Source: Caenorhabditis elegans (taxonomy: Eukaryota; Nematoda; Chromadorea; Rhabditida; Rhabditidae). Taken from it: DNA of 64,000 bases. The notes under the pieces were generated by a model. The model searched no databases. It had not been told where the DNA came from and saw nothing but the letters and a program-made list of their open reading frames with translations. Of this stretch, positions 20,235-29,408 are shown in pieces. The translations under genes and the position numbers were made by a program. The stretch lies in contig NC_003284.9 of assembly GCF_000002985.6 (NCBI RefSeq), positions 17,236,001-17,300,000 on the forward strand. The letters run 5' to 3'. How positions within the stretch are numbered: the first letter of the stretch is position 1; every line of letters begins with the position of its first letter.

Positions 20235-20780
20235 TTAATTAGATGATCCGTTTGAGTGGACTGAAAGTTTTTCAAATTCAGCTGATGGATCATCAGATGT
20301 TGGAGTAGTAAACTCCGGAGTGACAGCAGGTTGAGGAGTTGCGATTGCGGAGGGTTGGACAATGCTGAAAATGTTCAAGTTTGATTATGATAGAAGAATA
20401 AAAAAAAAACAAACATACACATTTTGCTTTTCCAACGCTCGAGACTTTTTGCCAATGACGTCGGCTTCATTGTCCAAGCGATTGTCATTTTCAATTAATT
20501 TTCGCTTTCTTATATTAAGGTTGGCACCTTCGCGTCTCATTTTTATTGCAATTTCATTATCATAGGCCTCACGACGAGCATTCATTCGTGCGACCTCGTT
20601 TTTGATGTCTTCATCCAGAACCCTGAGTTTTTCTATAAGTGCATCCCTCTTAGATATCATTTTCTTAATACGATCCGCCTCATTTTGTCGTTTATTGACT
20701 TCCACCTGCTGACGTATTGTAAGGTTTTCGGGATCAGCCACGTGGAGGGGGTACTCGTATTTCAACTCCACATCAGACAT
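20235..20780 (-). CDS. spliced coiled-coil protein, probable captured cargo
   Basis: Exon 1 is 20419-20780 and exon 2 is 20235-20364, separated by a 54-bp intron with GTATG donor and ATTTTCAG acceptor. They join in phase to 163 residues. From about residue 20 to 120 the protein is highly charged with heptad spacing (RIKKMISKRDALIEKLRVLD), which predicts a long coiled coil. The C-terminus is Pro/Thr-rich (ATPQPAVTPEFTTPTSDDPS). No catalytic motif or signal is seen. It is the only gene in the element for which I see a standard worm intron, and its codons are less AT-biased than those of its neighbours. It lies between the TIR and the integrase. I infer a host-derived accessory gene; its function is unknown. 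Confidence 0.65.
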
Positions 20781-21090
20781 TTCCTATAACATAGATAATT
20801 AATTAAATGAAAAATCTAAGAAAAGCTTAAAAAACATATGAAATCAAAAAGTTCTAAAATTCAAAATCAGTGAACACAGTTGATACAAAATGCACAAAAT
20901 GTTTCCTTATCAGACATCTGCCACCTAAATAGATTTGAAATGTAAATAGACAGTGGAATTGAAGACTGTGAGATGATTAATGTCAAAGTCTTATCAGTAG
21001 CTCAACCCACAAATGACGTTTATGATAAAAGTTTTTGCATAGTGCGTTGAAGTTTGCAACATTTCTTTTCAGACATTTTGTCGCCTTTAA
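20781..21090. other. spacer between cargo-like gene and integrase
   Basis: This 310-bp gap serves two divergent genes. It holds CTTATCAG twice (about 20907 and 20990), matching TGATAA-type GATA sites, and TGATAAAAG near 21023. A promoter role is inferred. Confidence 0.35.
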
Positions 21091-22338
21091 ATGAACATAT
21101 ACTGCCTAGGCTGCAAAGAGCAAACAGTCACATATAACATCATAAAAGTTCAAACAACAAATAATAGAATAATGATTAAAGGAAAATGTAATAAGTGTAA
21201 TAAAAATAAATGTCAAATATCTTCAAATGTGAAAACAGGAGGAACTTTAAAACCACCCAAAAATTCTAAAATTATACTTGAAGAAACTTTTTATAATCCT
21301 GAAACTGGATTTTGTGGTATTAACGAATTACAACGTAAAACTAAAAAACCAATTAAAGAAGTTAAACAATTTTTAAATGAGCAAGATGTGTATACTCTTC
21401 ATAAGCCAGCTCGTAAAAATTTTGAAAGTGAAAGAGTATACATTCATAGTATCGATGAACAATGGCAATCAGATCTTGTTGAAATGATCCCTTATGCAGA
21501 TGAAAATAATGATTTTAGATATCTTCTCACAGTAATTGATTGTTTTAGTAAGTATGCATGGGTCATTCCATTAAAAACAAAAACTGGAAAAGAAACCGCA
21601 AATGCTATAGAGTCTATTTTTAAAGTAAGAAAACCTCAAAAAATGCAAACTGATAATGGAAAAGAATATTATAATTCAGAGATGAAAAAGTTATTTAAAA
21701 GTTTTAACATCAATCATTTTTCAACATATTCTGAAAAGAAAGCCTCTATCATAGAAAGATTTAATAGAACTCTAAAAGAGAAAATGTGGAAAATGTTTAC
21801 ACATCAAGGTAATCATAAATGGGTAGATATACTAGATAAGCTTGTTTCCGGATATAATAATCATTATCATCGTAGTATAAAAATGACTCCTATCGAAGCT
21901 TCTAAAAAAGATAATTCAAATCAAGTTCATGAGAATCTTTTCCCTGAAGAAGTGAATTCTTCTAATATAGAAAAGAATTTAGAATTTGTTGAAGATAATT
22001 ATCAATCTAATAGTAAATTTAAAATAGATGATACAGTAAGAATAACAAAGTATAAAGCTATTTTTGCTAAAGGATATTTACCTAACTGGAGTACAGAAAT
22101 GTTTAAAATTACAAAAATACATCCAGGTAAAGTAATAACGTATTCTATAAAAGATTTAGCAGATGAAGAAATCTTAGGAAAGTTTTATGAAGAAGAACTT
22201 ACACTATATAACAATGTGAAAGAAGAATTTAAAATTGAAGAAATATTAAAACGTAGAACTAGGAAAGGAATAAAAGAAATTTTTGTAAAATGGTATGGAT
22301 ATCCTGATAAATTTAATTCATGGATTCCAGCAAACTAA
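21091..22338 (+). CDS. Maverick integrase with chromodomain
   Basis: The 415-residue protein inserts the element, leaving a 6-bp duplication. It opens with a CxxC-type zinc region (CLGCKE at 5-10, then CNKCNKNKC at 33-41). The catalytic core shows QSDLVE (D128), TDNGKEY (D188) and SIIERFNR (E222), the retroviral-type DDE triad, with ERFNR as in other Maverick integrases. The C-terminus (about 375-415, IEEILKRRTRKGIKEIFVKW then GYPDKFNSWIP) is a chromodomain, which may guide the enzyme to chromatin marks. All triad residues are present and the frame is intact. Its stop overlaps that of the convergent capsid gene by 4 bases. Confidence 0.93.
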   Translation: MNIYCLGCKEQTVTYNIIKVQTTNNRIMIKGKCNKCNKNKCQISSNVKTGGTLKPPKNSKIILEETFYNPETGFCGINELQRKTKKPIKEVKQFLNEQDVYTLHKPARKNFESERVYIHSIDEQWQSDLVEMIPYADENNDFRYLLTVIDCFSKYAWVIPLKTKTGKETANAIESIFKVRKPQKMQTDNGKEYYNSEMKKLFKSFNINHFSTYSEKKASIIERFNRTLKEKMWKMFTHQGNHKWVDILDKLVSGYNNHYHRSIKMTPIEASKKDNSNQVHENLFPEEVNSSNIEKNLEFVEDNYQSNSKFKIDDTVRITKYKAIFAKGYLPNWSTEMFKITKIHPGKVITYSIKDLADEEILGKFYEEELTLYNNVKEEFKIEEILKRRTRKGIKEIFVKWYGYPDKFNSWIPAN

Positions 22339-23585
22339 ACACTAATAACTTTAATTCTATTATCTTTTATTTCTACAACATTTTCACTCATTACCAAACA
22401 ATAACATTTTGTGCTTGAAGCAATACTTTTAGAAAACATTGCTTTTATAGTAACATCAGGTCTAGATTGAATTATTCTATCATTTTGTTTTGAAACATCA
22501 AAAACTAATAACGGATAATAGTAATAGTATACATCTTCTTCCATGAAAATATAATCTTTAGTGGATTCATAATAACTGTTTCTAAATTCTTTAGCAAAAT
22601 TATATTGTTGAACTGCATTAAATTTATCAAAATCAAATTTCAAACATTCATGAGGATATCTTTCTGAATTTAATTCAACATATATTCCTTCTAATCCACA
22701 ATTATCAAACTTTCCAGCATTCAAATAATTATTATCTCTAGCACATTGAAATGCTACAACAATATATTTTATTTTATCATATTTAGTACCCAACTTCCAT
22801 GTGAATTCTCTATTCCCATTAGGAATGTTATAACTTTCAAACTGTCTAGAAATAAAAGGCATTTGAATAAGTTTATTACTTTCAAAAATATTTAATAATT
22901 TATTTTGCATTTCAAGACATGGAATAATCTTTGGAATGATCCATTGAAGTTTATTGATAACCATCTTTGCTGTGAATCTCTGTGGATCTGAAGATATGAT
23001 ACTATTTTTGTTTTCCGGTGATCTGTAAAGAGAAAGATTATGTTTTCTTCCATATATAATTTTATTATAACATTCAACAAATCCAAATATATGAGTTAAA
23101 GGAATACAGAAAGTAATATTACCTTTTCTATTCTTTGTATATTTATTTATTTTATATGTCATGATATCCTTTGTTTCCAAAATCCATCCAAATGTATTTT
23201 GTTTATTCATGGTGCTACTATAAGTTAAAAGTCCTTTCATTAGACTTGCTCTTCCAGGATCCATAATACTTTCTACTGGCATTCCATCCATATTATAAGT
23301 TGCTCTATCAAATAAAAACATTGCAGCATTATTTGTTAAAGACACTTCATCAGTTTCTGCTAATGCAGTATCATCCAATTTAGAAATTTGTACTTCCATA
23401 TAGATATAAGATTTATGTAAAAGTAAGTATTGATCACATGTTTCTATAACAAAATTTATTTCTCCATGTTGATTTAGACTTGATCCTGAAGATGGAAAAA
23501 TGCTTATTAAATTCTCTTTTTGAATTGATGTATCACTAACAATAGGATTATCAACCATAAGAATCTTATCAACGGCCTCAATCAT
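22335..23585 (-). CDS. Maverick major capsid protein (double jelly-roll type)
   Basis: At 416 residues this protein matches in size and pattern a conserved Maverick protein taken as the major capsid protein. Landmarks are LTNNAAMFLFDRATYNMDG, the PGRASLMKGLLTY block near residue 110, PLTHIFGFVECYNKIIYG (about 165-182), FTWKLG and YPLLVFDVSKQ near the C-terminus. Hexon-like capsid proteins of this kind build icosahedral particles. The assignment rests on remembered sequence pattern and neighbours; I could not run a structure search. The frame is intact. It is convergent with the integrase and divergent from the fusogen-like gene, with only 51 bp between the two starts. Confidence 0.75.
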   Translation of the reverse strand: MIEAVDKILMVDNPIVSDTSIQKENLISIFPSSGSSLNQHGEINFVIETCDQYLLLHKSYIYMEVQISKLDDTALAETDEVSLTNNAAMFLFDRATYNMDGMPVESIMDPGRASLMKGLLTYSSTMNKQNTFGWILETKDIMTYKINKYTKNRKGNITFCIPLTHIFGFVECYNKIIYGRKHNLSLYRSPENKNSIISSDPQRFTAKMVINKLQWIIPKIIPCLEMQNKLLNIFESNKLIQMPFISRQFESYNIPNGNREFTWKLGTKYDKIKYIVVAFQCARDNNYLNAGKFDNCGLEGIYVELNSERYPHECLKFDFDKFNAVQQYNFAKEFRNSYYESTKDYIFMEEDVYYYYYPLLVFDVSKQNDRIIQSRPDVTIKAMFSKSIASSTKCYCLVMSENVVEIKDNRIKVISV

Positions 23586-23636
23586 ATTTATAATTTATTA
23601 AGAAATTTTTTAAACATTAATTTTTTAAAGTAATAA
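23586..23636. promoter_or_regulatory. 51-bp divergent intergenic gap
   Basis: Only 51 bp, almost all A and T, separate the capsid and fusogen-like start codons. Both promoters must lie here or inside the genes. Confidence 0.5.
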
Positions 23637-26087
23637 ATGCAAATATATTCTAGAACTTTAACACTATTTCTCTTATTATCTTATTTTCAAGAAAGTATAA
23701 GTAAAGCTATTATTTGTACTGAAAATTCTCCTGTTCAATATTTTAAACTTCCTAAACTTCATACGTGTAATTATCATAGAATTCTTAACAGTAAATCAGA
23801 AATAGTACAATATGAAGTCTTTAAACCTAATATAATAGAATATATTTCAGAAGCTAAAGTATGTAAAAAGTTAGTTAGTGAAGTATCAATGTATACAGAT
23901 TTCTCAGGATATGAGCATCTAGTTGAAAAAGAATTGAATACATATCCTATTACTCTTGCTGAATGTAGAGAGATGATTAATAATAAGAAATGTGGATATG
24001 GTACACATACAAAATTATCTTCAAAAACTTGGAGTACTAATAATAAAATTACAGTAGATTATCCTAATAGATTTACTAGTTTATTCACACCTAAAAGATT
24101 TTACAAAGAAAATTGTATTGTTATTGAAACTAAAGTTTATTCTCACTTCAATCAAACAAAACCAACTAATGTTTTAACTGATATGAATAATTGCAAATAC
24201 CAAGATGGATTTTGTGAAATTAAGAAAAATGAAATTATTACTTGGGATATTAACAATGATCAAAAATGTCAATATATTTCAATTGGAATTCTTGAAGGAA
24301 TATACAATAATAATCTTTGGATTAATAACAAAAATCAAATAGCATTAAGTTTCCCAATTAGAAAAACAATAAGAGATTGTGATTTAGATCTTATGATTAG
24401 TGATGAAGGTTTTGCAGTAAGAGTAATTAAGAATCATAATCGCTTTCCAAAACAAATACCTGTCGCAATTTCTACCCGAGAAGAGTTACAACAACAAAGA
24501 CATAAGCAGCAATTAGAAGAATATGAGAAAAGAAAAGAAATTTTAAGAAGAGAAGAAGAAATAAAACAACAAAATCAAGAGAGAGAAAAACAAATCAATG
24601 AGGATTTTGAAAAGAGAAATCAAGAAAAACTAAAAAGAGAAGAAGAAATAAAACAACAAAATCAAGAGAGAGAAAAACAAATCAATGATGATTTTGAAAA
24701 GAGAAAACTAGAGAAACTACAAAGAGAAAAACTTTTTGAAAAAAATAAACAAGCAAAACTACAAAGAGAAAAAGCTCATCAAGAATCAGAAAGAAGAAAA
24801 CTTGAAAAATTAAAAAGAGAAAATAATACTCCTACAAATAGAACTAAAAGAGAAATCTTTCAACCATTACCACTACCTGATTATGATGAATATTTGAAAA
24901 TCAAACAAGATTGTGACAATTTTCCAACACCATCAGCTTTCAAAAATAGTAGAGAAGGCTGTGATTCTTTGAAAAGTTATACTGAATTTATAAATACTAT
25001 TGCTAACTATGAGAAAGAACTAAACAACAATACTGAAGGATGGCAACCATTACCATTCCCGGGTTATGAAGAATATTTAAATATAAAAGAAGATTGTGAT
25101 AACTTACCATCTCATGAAGAATATAAAACAATTAGAGAAGCTTGTGATGTATTCCCAAATTATACAGAATTCATAAATAGAGTTGCTAATTATGAAATGT
25201 TGGAAATTGGAAAAACTAGAATAAAGAGAGAACTATACTCAGACTTTCAAGCAGCAGGAGAATTTCAATATCTAGAAAATCAATCAAATAATTTATTAAG
25301 ACATACAACAGAAGTTATGTGTGATATCTTCAATGAACAAAATGAGATTCTTGAAACTCTTATTAGAGGTAATCCTAGAAGATATATTCAAAAACAATTA
25401 AATTTGACAGCAATAAAAGTTAGATTAATAGATGATGGAATTGTTCAAGTAACATTCTGTAAAGAAATTGATGAAGAAGATATAGACTTTATTGACATTA
25501 CTCATTTTGATGGATATAAGTTAAGTTTAGCTCTTACACTAGGACAAATTCCAATTAAGATTAAAAGTCTTGGAAATAAAATATGGTATTACAAAAATGA
25601 TTATTCAGGAGGTGTTATATCAAGCAAACCAGAACTTCATCCTATGATTGATTATAGAAGTAATATAACTAACATGAAAAGTTTTAAAGAATTCAATTTA
25701 AAGTTTTTAGATGATAAAGTAGTATTTCATGAACATATTTTATTAGATTTAAAAACAAATATTGAAGAAGAACTTATTGAAGAAATGAGAGAAAAGTCTG
25801 ATATTTCTATTGAAGTTCATGCAAATAATCAAGACTCTACAATGCCTCATGAAATCTTAGATGATGTAGAAGGATTCTTTGGAAAATGGTGGCTTAGAAT
25901 TTGGAGAGTTGTTGTGTCTCTTGCTGTTGCTTTAGTTTATATATTTTTAGCTAGATCACTATGGATGATTCTTTCACCAAAAACATTTATAGATAGGAAA
26001 AATAGAAAAAGAAAAAGAGAATATGAGACAGTAGAATTAAGAGAAATGATACATCGACCATCTATTCATTCTTTAACTGTTGATTAA
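23637..26087 (+). CDS. class III fusogen-like envelope glycoprotein
   Basis: The 816-residue frame has a signal peptide (about 1-22) and a C-terminal membrane segment (VVVSLAVALVYIFLARSLWM, 758-777) with a short basic tail. The ectodomain has many Cys (27, 44, 76, 110, 119, 160, 186, 193, 211, 248) and several N-glycosylation sites. Residues 281-398 form a charged coiled coil with near-repeats of EEIKQQNQEREKQIN. Two RxKR sites (402-405 and 528-531) look like furin sites. Between them a module of about 65 residues (QPLPLPDYDEYL..., with two Cys) occurs twice. A helix-rich part (about 539-580) follows, as in the central helix of class III fusogens. Nematode Mavericks are known to carry a gB-like fusogen, which would mediate membrane fusion; the assignment here is from architecture only. 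No lesion is seen. Confidence 0.7.
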   Translation: MQIYSRTLTLFLLLSYFQESISKAIICTENSPVQYFKLPKLHTCNYHRILNSKSEIVQYEVFKPNIIEYISEAKVCKKLVSEVSMYTDFSGYEHLVEKELNTYPITLAECREMINNKKCGYGTHTKLSSKTWSTNNKITVDYPNRFTSLFTPKRFYKENCIVIETKVYSHFNQTKPTNVLTDMNNCKYQDGFCEIKKNEIITWDINNDQKCQYISIGILEGIYNNNLWINNKNQIALSFPIRKTIRDCDLDLMISDEGFAVRVIKNHNRFPKQIPVAISTREELQQQRHKQQLEEYEKRKEILRREEEIKQQNQEREKQINEDFEKRNQEKLKREEEIKQQNQEREKQINDDFEKRKLEKLQREKLFEKNKQAKLQREKAHQESERRKLEKLKRENNTPTNRTKREIFQPLPLPDYDEYLKIKQDCDNFPTPSAFKNSREGCDSLKSYTEFINTIANYEKELNNNTEGWQPLPFPGYEEYLNIKEDCDNLPSHEEYKTIREACDVFPNYTEFINRVANYEMLEIGKTRIKRELYSDFQAAGEFQYLENQSNNLLRHTTEVMCDIFNEQNEILETLIRGNPRRYIQKQLNLTAIKVRLIDDGIVQVTFCKEIDEEDIDFIDITHFDGYKLSLALTLGQIPIKIKSLGNKIWYYKNDYSGGVISSKPELHPMIDYRSNITNMKSFKEFNLKFLDDKVVFHEHILLDLKTNIEEELIEEMREKSDISIEVHANNQDSTMPHEILDDVEGFFGKWWLRIWRVVVSLAVALVYIFLARSLWMILSPKTFIDRKNRKRKREYETVELREMIHRPSIHSLTVD

Positions 26088-26110
26088 ATTTTTAATTAAA
26101 TAAATAAATA

Positions 26111-26428
26111 ATGAGATTCTTCAATACTGATGATCAAACTAACACTTCTAGTTATGTAATTATTACCCCTAAAAAAGAAGATAAAATAGAGTTAGTAGAT
26201 AATATAAAAACTGATAATACAACATCAAGTACAGAATCTAACATAAAAACTTCTAGTATTAAAGAATCAAATATAGAAACTTCTAGTTTAAAAGTATCTA
26301 AGAAAATAGAAGGATCTGGAAATAAAATAAATAAGAAATCTAAAAAATCTGATGATAAAAAGATATCAAAAGCTAATAATAATTTCTTAAAAGTTCTTAA
26401 AAGTGGATCAGGTTTTAAGAGAATTTAG
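26111..26428 (+). CDS. small Ser/Lys-rich Maverick protein, unknown
   Basis: This 105-residue protein is low in complexity, rich in Ser, Lys, Asn and Thr (SNIKTSSIKESNIETSSLKV), and ends LKSGSGFKRI. It has no signal peptide or membrane segment. It starts 24 bp after the fusogen-like stop, following a TAAA-rich stretch, and its stop overlaps that of the next convergent gene by 4 bases. The basic Gly-rich end recalls small core or membrane-acting virion proteins, but I cannot show homology. Confidence 0.6.
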   Translation: MRFFNTDDQTNTSSYVIITPKKEDKIELVDNIKTDNTTSSTESNIKTSSIKESNIETSSLKVSKKIEGSGNKINKKSKKSDDKKISKANNNFLKVLKSGSGFKRI

Positions 26429-26781
26429 ATGATATGTAACTCAATTTCAATATCACATTTATTTGATTCTATAAGATTATTTGAATCATCTACAAGTCTC
26501 AAAGTTATGGTATTACACGTATTAACTATTTTATGATATATCAAATTTATAGGTTCATATTTTACTTTTTTATTATTTGAATAGAATTTACAAATTATAT
26601 TACTTTGTTTTTCATTCATAAAAGAATCACAAATAAGACTACAAGATAGATAAACAAAGATATTTTTACTCATATCTATAGTCCCATCAACTTTTACAAC
26701 TGCAATAGATGTAGCATTAAAGTTTTGATTAAAGTTAAATTGTGTATTATTTGACTCAAGATTAAGGAATAAGTGAGCCAT
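26425..26781 (-). CDS. small beta-rich Maverick protein, candidate minor capsid
   Basis: The 118-residue protein alternates short hydrophobic and polar stretches, as expected for beta strands, and ends ITLRLVDDSNNLIES then IEIELHII. Polinton small capsid-like proteins often end in a strand pair of this kind. No catalytic motif is seen. It diverges from the ATPase gene with 53 bp between starts, and a capsid role also fits its place among capsid and packaging genes. It is short for a complete penton jelly roll, so the assignment is tentative. Confidence 0.5.
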   Translation of the reverse strand: MAHLFLNLESNNTQFNFNQNFNATSIAVVKVDGTIDMSKNIFVYLSCSLICDSFMNEKQSNIICKFYSNNKKVKYEPINLIYHKIVNTCNTITLRLVDDSNNLIESNKCDIEIELHII

Positions 26782-26834
26782 TTAATGAATAAAATTTTTT
26801 ATTAACATATTGATTAAATTAATTGTATTAAATC
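26782..26834. promoter_or_regulatory. 53-bp divergent intergenic gap
   Basis: A/T-only in most positions, between two divergent start codons, like the 51-bp gap at 23586. Confidence 0.45.
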
Positions 26835-27584
26835 ATGCTGCAAAAATCTGACTTCACTGATTATTCTGTTAAAAATTATTACTCAAATAGAAACAATAAT
26901 TCATTACTTCCTAATTCAATAAGAGCATGTATTATAGGAAAGTCTGGATGTGGTAAAACTAATTTATTAATGAATTTACTTTTGGATAAATTCCAAGGAG
27001 ATGATTATTTAGATTATGATAATTTATATATATTTTCTACAACACTCTTTCAACCATGTTATCAAGCTCTTATAAATGGTTTTGAGAATGGTTTAAGTAA
27101 GAGAGACATTAGACACTGCTTTCAGACACAAAATTTTATGGTTGATAAGAAAGATAAATCAAATATATTAGTCACTACATCAGAAAATTGTGAAGACATT
27201 CCTGATCCAAGTTCAATAGATCCCAATAAAAAGACTTTAATAATTTTTGATGATTTGATGTTAGAAAAACAAAATAAGATAGAACAATATTACACTAGAG
27301 GGAGACATAATAATATTGATTGTTTTTATATTTCTCAAAACTATATAAAACTTCCTAAAAATACTATAAGAGAGAATGCTAATTTCTTTATAGTCTTCAC
27401 TCAAGATAAATTAAATCTGGATTATATTTATAGAGATCATTGTGGAGAAATAGATAAGTCAAAATTTAATGAAATGGTTACATCTATTTGGAAAGTTAAA
27501 TATTCATTTTTAACTATTGACAAAACTAGTGATATAGATGATGGTAAGTTCAGGAGGTTCTTAAAGTACTTTATTATTTTTTAA
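26835..27584 (+). CDS. FtsK/HerA (A32-like) genome packaging ATPase
   Basis: The 249-residue protein shows Walker A GKSGCGKT (35-42), Walker B LIIFDD (135-140) and a downstream sensor region ISQNYIKLPKNTIRENANFF (166-185). This order matches the A32-like packaging ATPases of Mavericks and large DNA viruses, which pump the element's DNA into capsids. Size and motifs are complete and the frame is intact. It lies 8 bp upstream of the small membrane protein gene that follows, suggesting one transcript or closely packed promoters. Confidence 0.92.
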   Translation: MLQKSDFTDYSVKNYYSNRNNNSLLPNSIRACIIGKSGCGKTNLLMNLLLDKFQGDDYLDYDNLYIFSTTLFQPCYQALINGFENGLSKRDIRHCFQTQNFMVDKKDKSNILVTTSENCEDIPDPSSIDPNKKTLIIFDDLMLEKQNKIEQYYTRGRHNNIDCFYISQNYIKLPKNTIRENANFFIVFTQDKLNLDYIYRDHCGEIDKSKFNEMVTSIWKVKYSFLTIDKTSDIDDGKFRRFLKYFIIF

Positions 27585-27592
27585 GTATATAA

Positions 27593-27847
27593 ATGAATTT
27601 TTCACATGTTACAATAGCTTTACTAATTTTATTAACTGTATGTAGTTTTCTCATTTTATTCAATATAGAAAATAATGTTATCAATTATTCTATAGTTTTA
27701 TTCATAGATAGTATAGTTATATTTATTATTGTAACATGTTTACAAAAATCACATGAATCTACAAATGATAAATTAATAAAAGGTCTTTTAAATAATTTTA
27801 GTGATTATACAAAATATGTAAAAGAAGTTGTTAATACAAATTTTTGA
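27593..27847 (+). CDS. small Maverick protein with two membrane segments
   Basis: The 84-residue protein has two hydrophobic stretches (about 6-25, VTIALLILLTVCSFLILFNI, and 31-50) with a short turn between, then a polar tail. It starts 8 bp after the ATPase stop and its end overlaps the convergent coiled-coil gene by 17 bases. A role in the particle membrane or in exit from cells is possible, but nothing in the sequence proves it. I do not recognise a family. Confidence 0.6.
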   Translation: MNFSHVTIALLILLTVCSFLILFNIENNVINYSIVLFIDSIVIFIIVTCLQKSHESTNDKLIKGLLNNFSDYTKYVKEVVNTNF

Positions 27848-28415
27848 TAATTTCAATATTCTTTTTATTTATAATAGATTCAATCTTATTTATTTCATCA
27901 TTCTTTCTAGCATTTCTAGCAATATTAAGTTTATTTAATTTTTCTTGATATAATTTAGAATCAGCTGAAGATGATTTGTTAATAGTTTCTTGTAAAGCTC
28001 GGTTCTTTTCTTTTTCAAATTCTAGTTCAGATTCAAGCTCCACAATTCTTGCAAGAAGACTTTTATATGATTCAGATAATCTATTGACAACATCTTCTAA
28101 GGAAATATTTTGAAGTGAAATTGTTTCTAGTTTATCTACTAAACATTTTAATGAAGATAAAAGAATATTATCTTCTTCCGAATGATCTATTATTTGTTTC
28201 ATTAACAAATTTATCATCGATTGAATCTCTTTTGCCTTTTTACAAGCAACACTATTACCATGTTTTTTTAATGATTCTGATATAAATGAGAAAATCTCAG
28301 AATCAGATTGGATAGTATTCATAGAAGATAAAACTAAATATTGTATTTGTTTACTTATTTCTGATTTAGCAGATGTTATAGTTTGAATGTTATTATTCTT
28401 TCTAGTTGTACTCAT
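27831..28415 (-). CDS. coiled-coil Maverick protein, unknown
   Basis: The 194-residue protein is soluble by profile. A central to C-terminal region (about 110-185, LSESYKSLLARIVELESELE) has strong heptad spacing and many Glu and Lys, predicting a coiled coil. The N-terminus is polar and basic (STTRKNNNIQTITSAKSEI). No enzyme motif is visible. It may be a scaffold or a tail-like particle protein, which is speculation. It has no intron, and its base composition matches the other Maverick genes, unlike the coiled-coil gene at 20235. Confidence 0.6.
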   Translation of the reverse strand: MSTTRKNNNIQTITSAKSEISKQIQYLVLSSMNTIQSDSEIFSFISESLKKHGNSVACKKAKEIQSMINLLMKQIIDHSEEDNILLSSLKCLVDKLETISLQNISLEDVVNRLSESYKSLLARIVELESELEFEKEKNRALQETINKSSSADSKLYQEKLNKLNIARNARKNDEINKIESIINKKNIEIIKNLY

Positions 28416-28509
28416 ATTTATTAAAAGAGAAAATTAAGATAGACCATAAATATTTCTAAAAAAGTTATCTTGTTCTGTTCTGTTTTCTTTGACCCCATCT
28501 CTCCAATTG

Positions 28510-28863
28510 TTATATTGTAGTTTTCATTCCCTTTCTTTTTATTAAATTTATTGTATCAACTTTCATTCTTAAAATGAATCTATCTGGGGGATTACAATGC
28601 TTTAATAATTTTTCATCTTGTTCTAAACAATAAACATCACATTTGACTTTTATATTGGAGATGTTTGATTTATTTTTATTTAACAATCTAAATAATCTAT
28701 CTTTCGCTATTAACTTACACCAATCTCCATTCAAGTAAAATTCTCCAGTATCACAAATTTTCTTAACATTTAGATGCTCTAAATTTAAATTTGCAATTGA
28801 AGATAAAATACATGATGAATCATTTTTACTAGGGTGTTGATACATATATAATTTACAACTCAT
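28510..28863 (-). CDS. small Cys-containing Maverick protein, unknown
   Basis: The 117-residue protein contains scattered cysteines (KICDTGEFYLNGDWCKL, VKCDVYCLEQ) and a basic C-terminus (LIKRKGMKTTI). It has no signal peptide and no clear CxxC pair typical of a zinc finger. I do not recognise it. The frame is clean and fits the compact gene order. Just upstream of its start is an 8-bp tandem repeat at 28882-28921. Confidence 0.55.
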   Translation of the reverse strand: MSCKLYMYQHPSKNDSSCILSSIANLNLEHLNVKKICDTGEFYLNGDWCKLIAKDRLFRLLNKNKSNISNIKVKCDVYCLEQDEKLLKHCNPPDRFILRMKVDTINLIKRKGMKTTI

Positions 28864-28881
28864 TTAATGCTGCATATTTTC

Positions 28882-28921
28882 ATTCCCGTATTCCCGTATT
28901 CCCGTATTCCCGTATTCCCGT
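28882..28921 (+). repeat. tandem repeat, ATTCCCGT x5
   Basis: Five exact copies of an 8-bp unit in the divergent-side spacer between two minus-strand genes. It stands out by its C/G content in an AT-rich element. Confidence 0.95.
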
Positions 28922-28931
28922 TTTATAAAAA

Positions 28932-29408
28932 TCACTTTTTATAAAGATGTTTAGGTAATAAGAGATTTATCTTTTTAGAATTATCATTTTCTTTATGATT
29001 CATATTTTTAAGTATAATGGTAGAATCATTTTTATCTTTGTATATGATAGTAATTTCTTTGATAATATCATCATTAGTAACATTATTACTGACGTCAATC
29101 TCTTTATATTTTCCTGTAATTTTATTAAATTCTTCTTTTTCTATTTGTTTAATAGTATCAAAATTAAGACTAATGTCTTTACTTTCTTGTTTAATTGCAT
29201 CTAAATTAATAATAGAATTAACTTTATTTTGCGTTTTAAGAGTAACATATTTACTAATATCCATCTCTTTTGCTAGCTTCCTAAAACCATCATATAGAGT
29301 TTGAGTAGAAAAATTATGTTTTTTAACCCAATTTCTTTTATCAATTTTTAGAGGGGATCCCTCTTGTTCACTAATATATAGCCTAGCTAGGGAAAGTTTT
29401 TGTGACAT
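28932..29408 (-). CDS. Maverick protein of unknown function
   Basis: I start at MSQKLSLARLYISEQEG (158 residues), although the frame is open 18 codons further upstream through a hydrophobic, unlikely leader. The first half (KIDKRNWVKKHNFSTQTLYDGFRKL) is basic and helix-like, as in small DNA-binding proteins, and the second half is polar. The C-terminus ends LLLPKHLYKK. I cannot assign a family. It sits between two other minus-strand genes of unknown role. Confidence 0.55.
   Translation of the reverse strand: MSQKLSLARLYISEQEGSPLKIDKRNWVKKHNFSTQTLYDGFRKLAKEMDISKYVTLKTQNKVNSIINLDAIKQESKDISLNFDTIKQIEKEEFNKITGKYKEIDVSNNVTNDDIIKEITIIYKDKNDSTIILKNMNHKENDNSKKINLLLPKHLYKK

Noticed and set aside
28882-28921. 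CRISPR array or short-repeat array with spacers
   Set aside because: The five units are contiguous with no spacers, and the host is a eukaryote.
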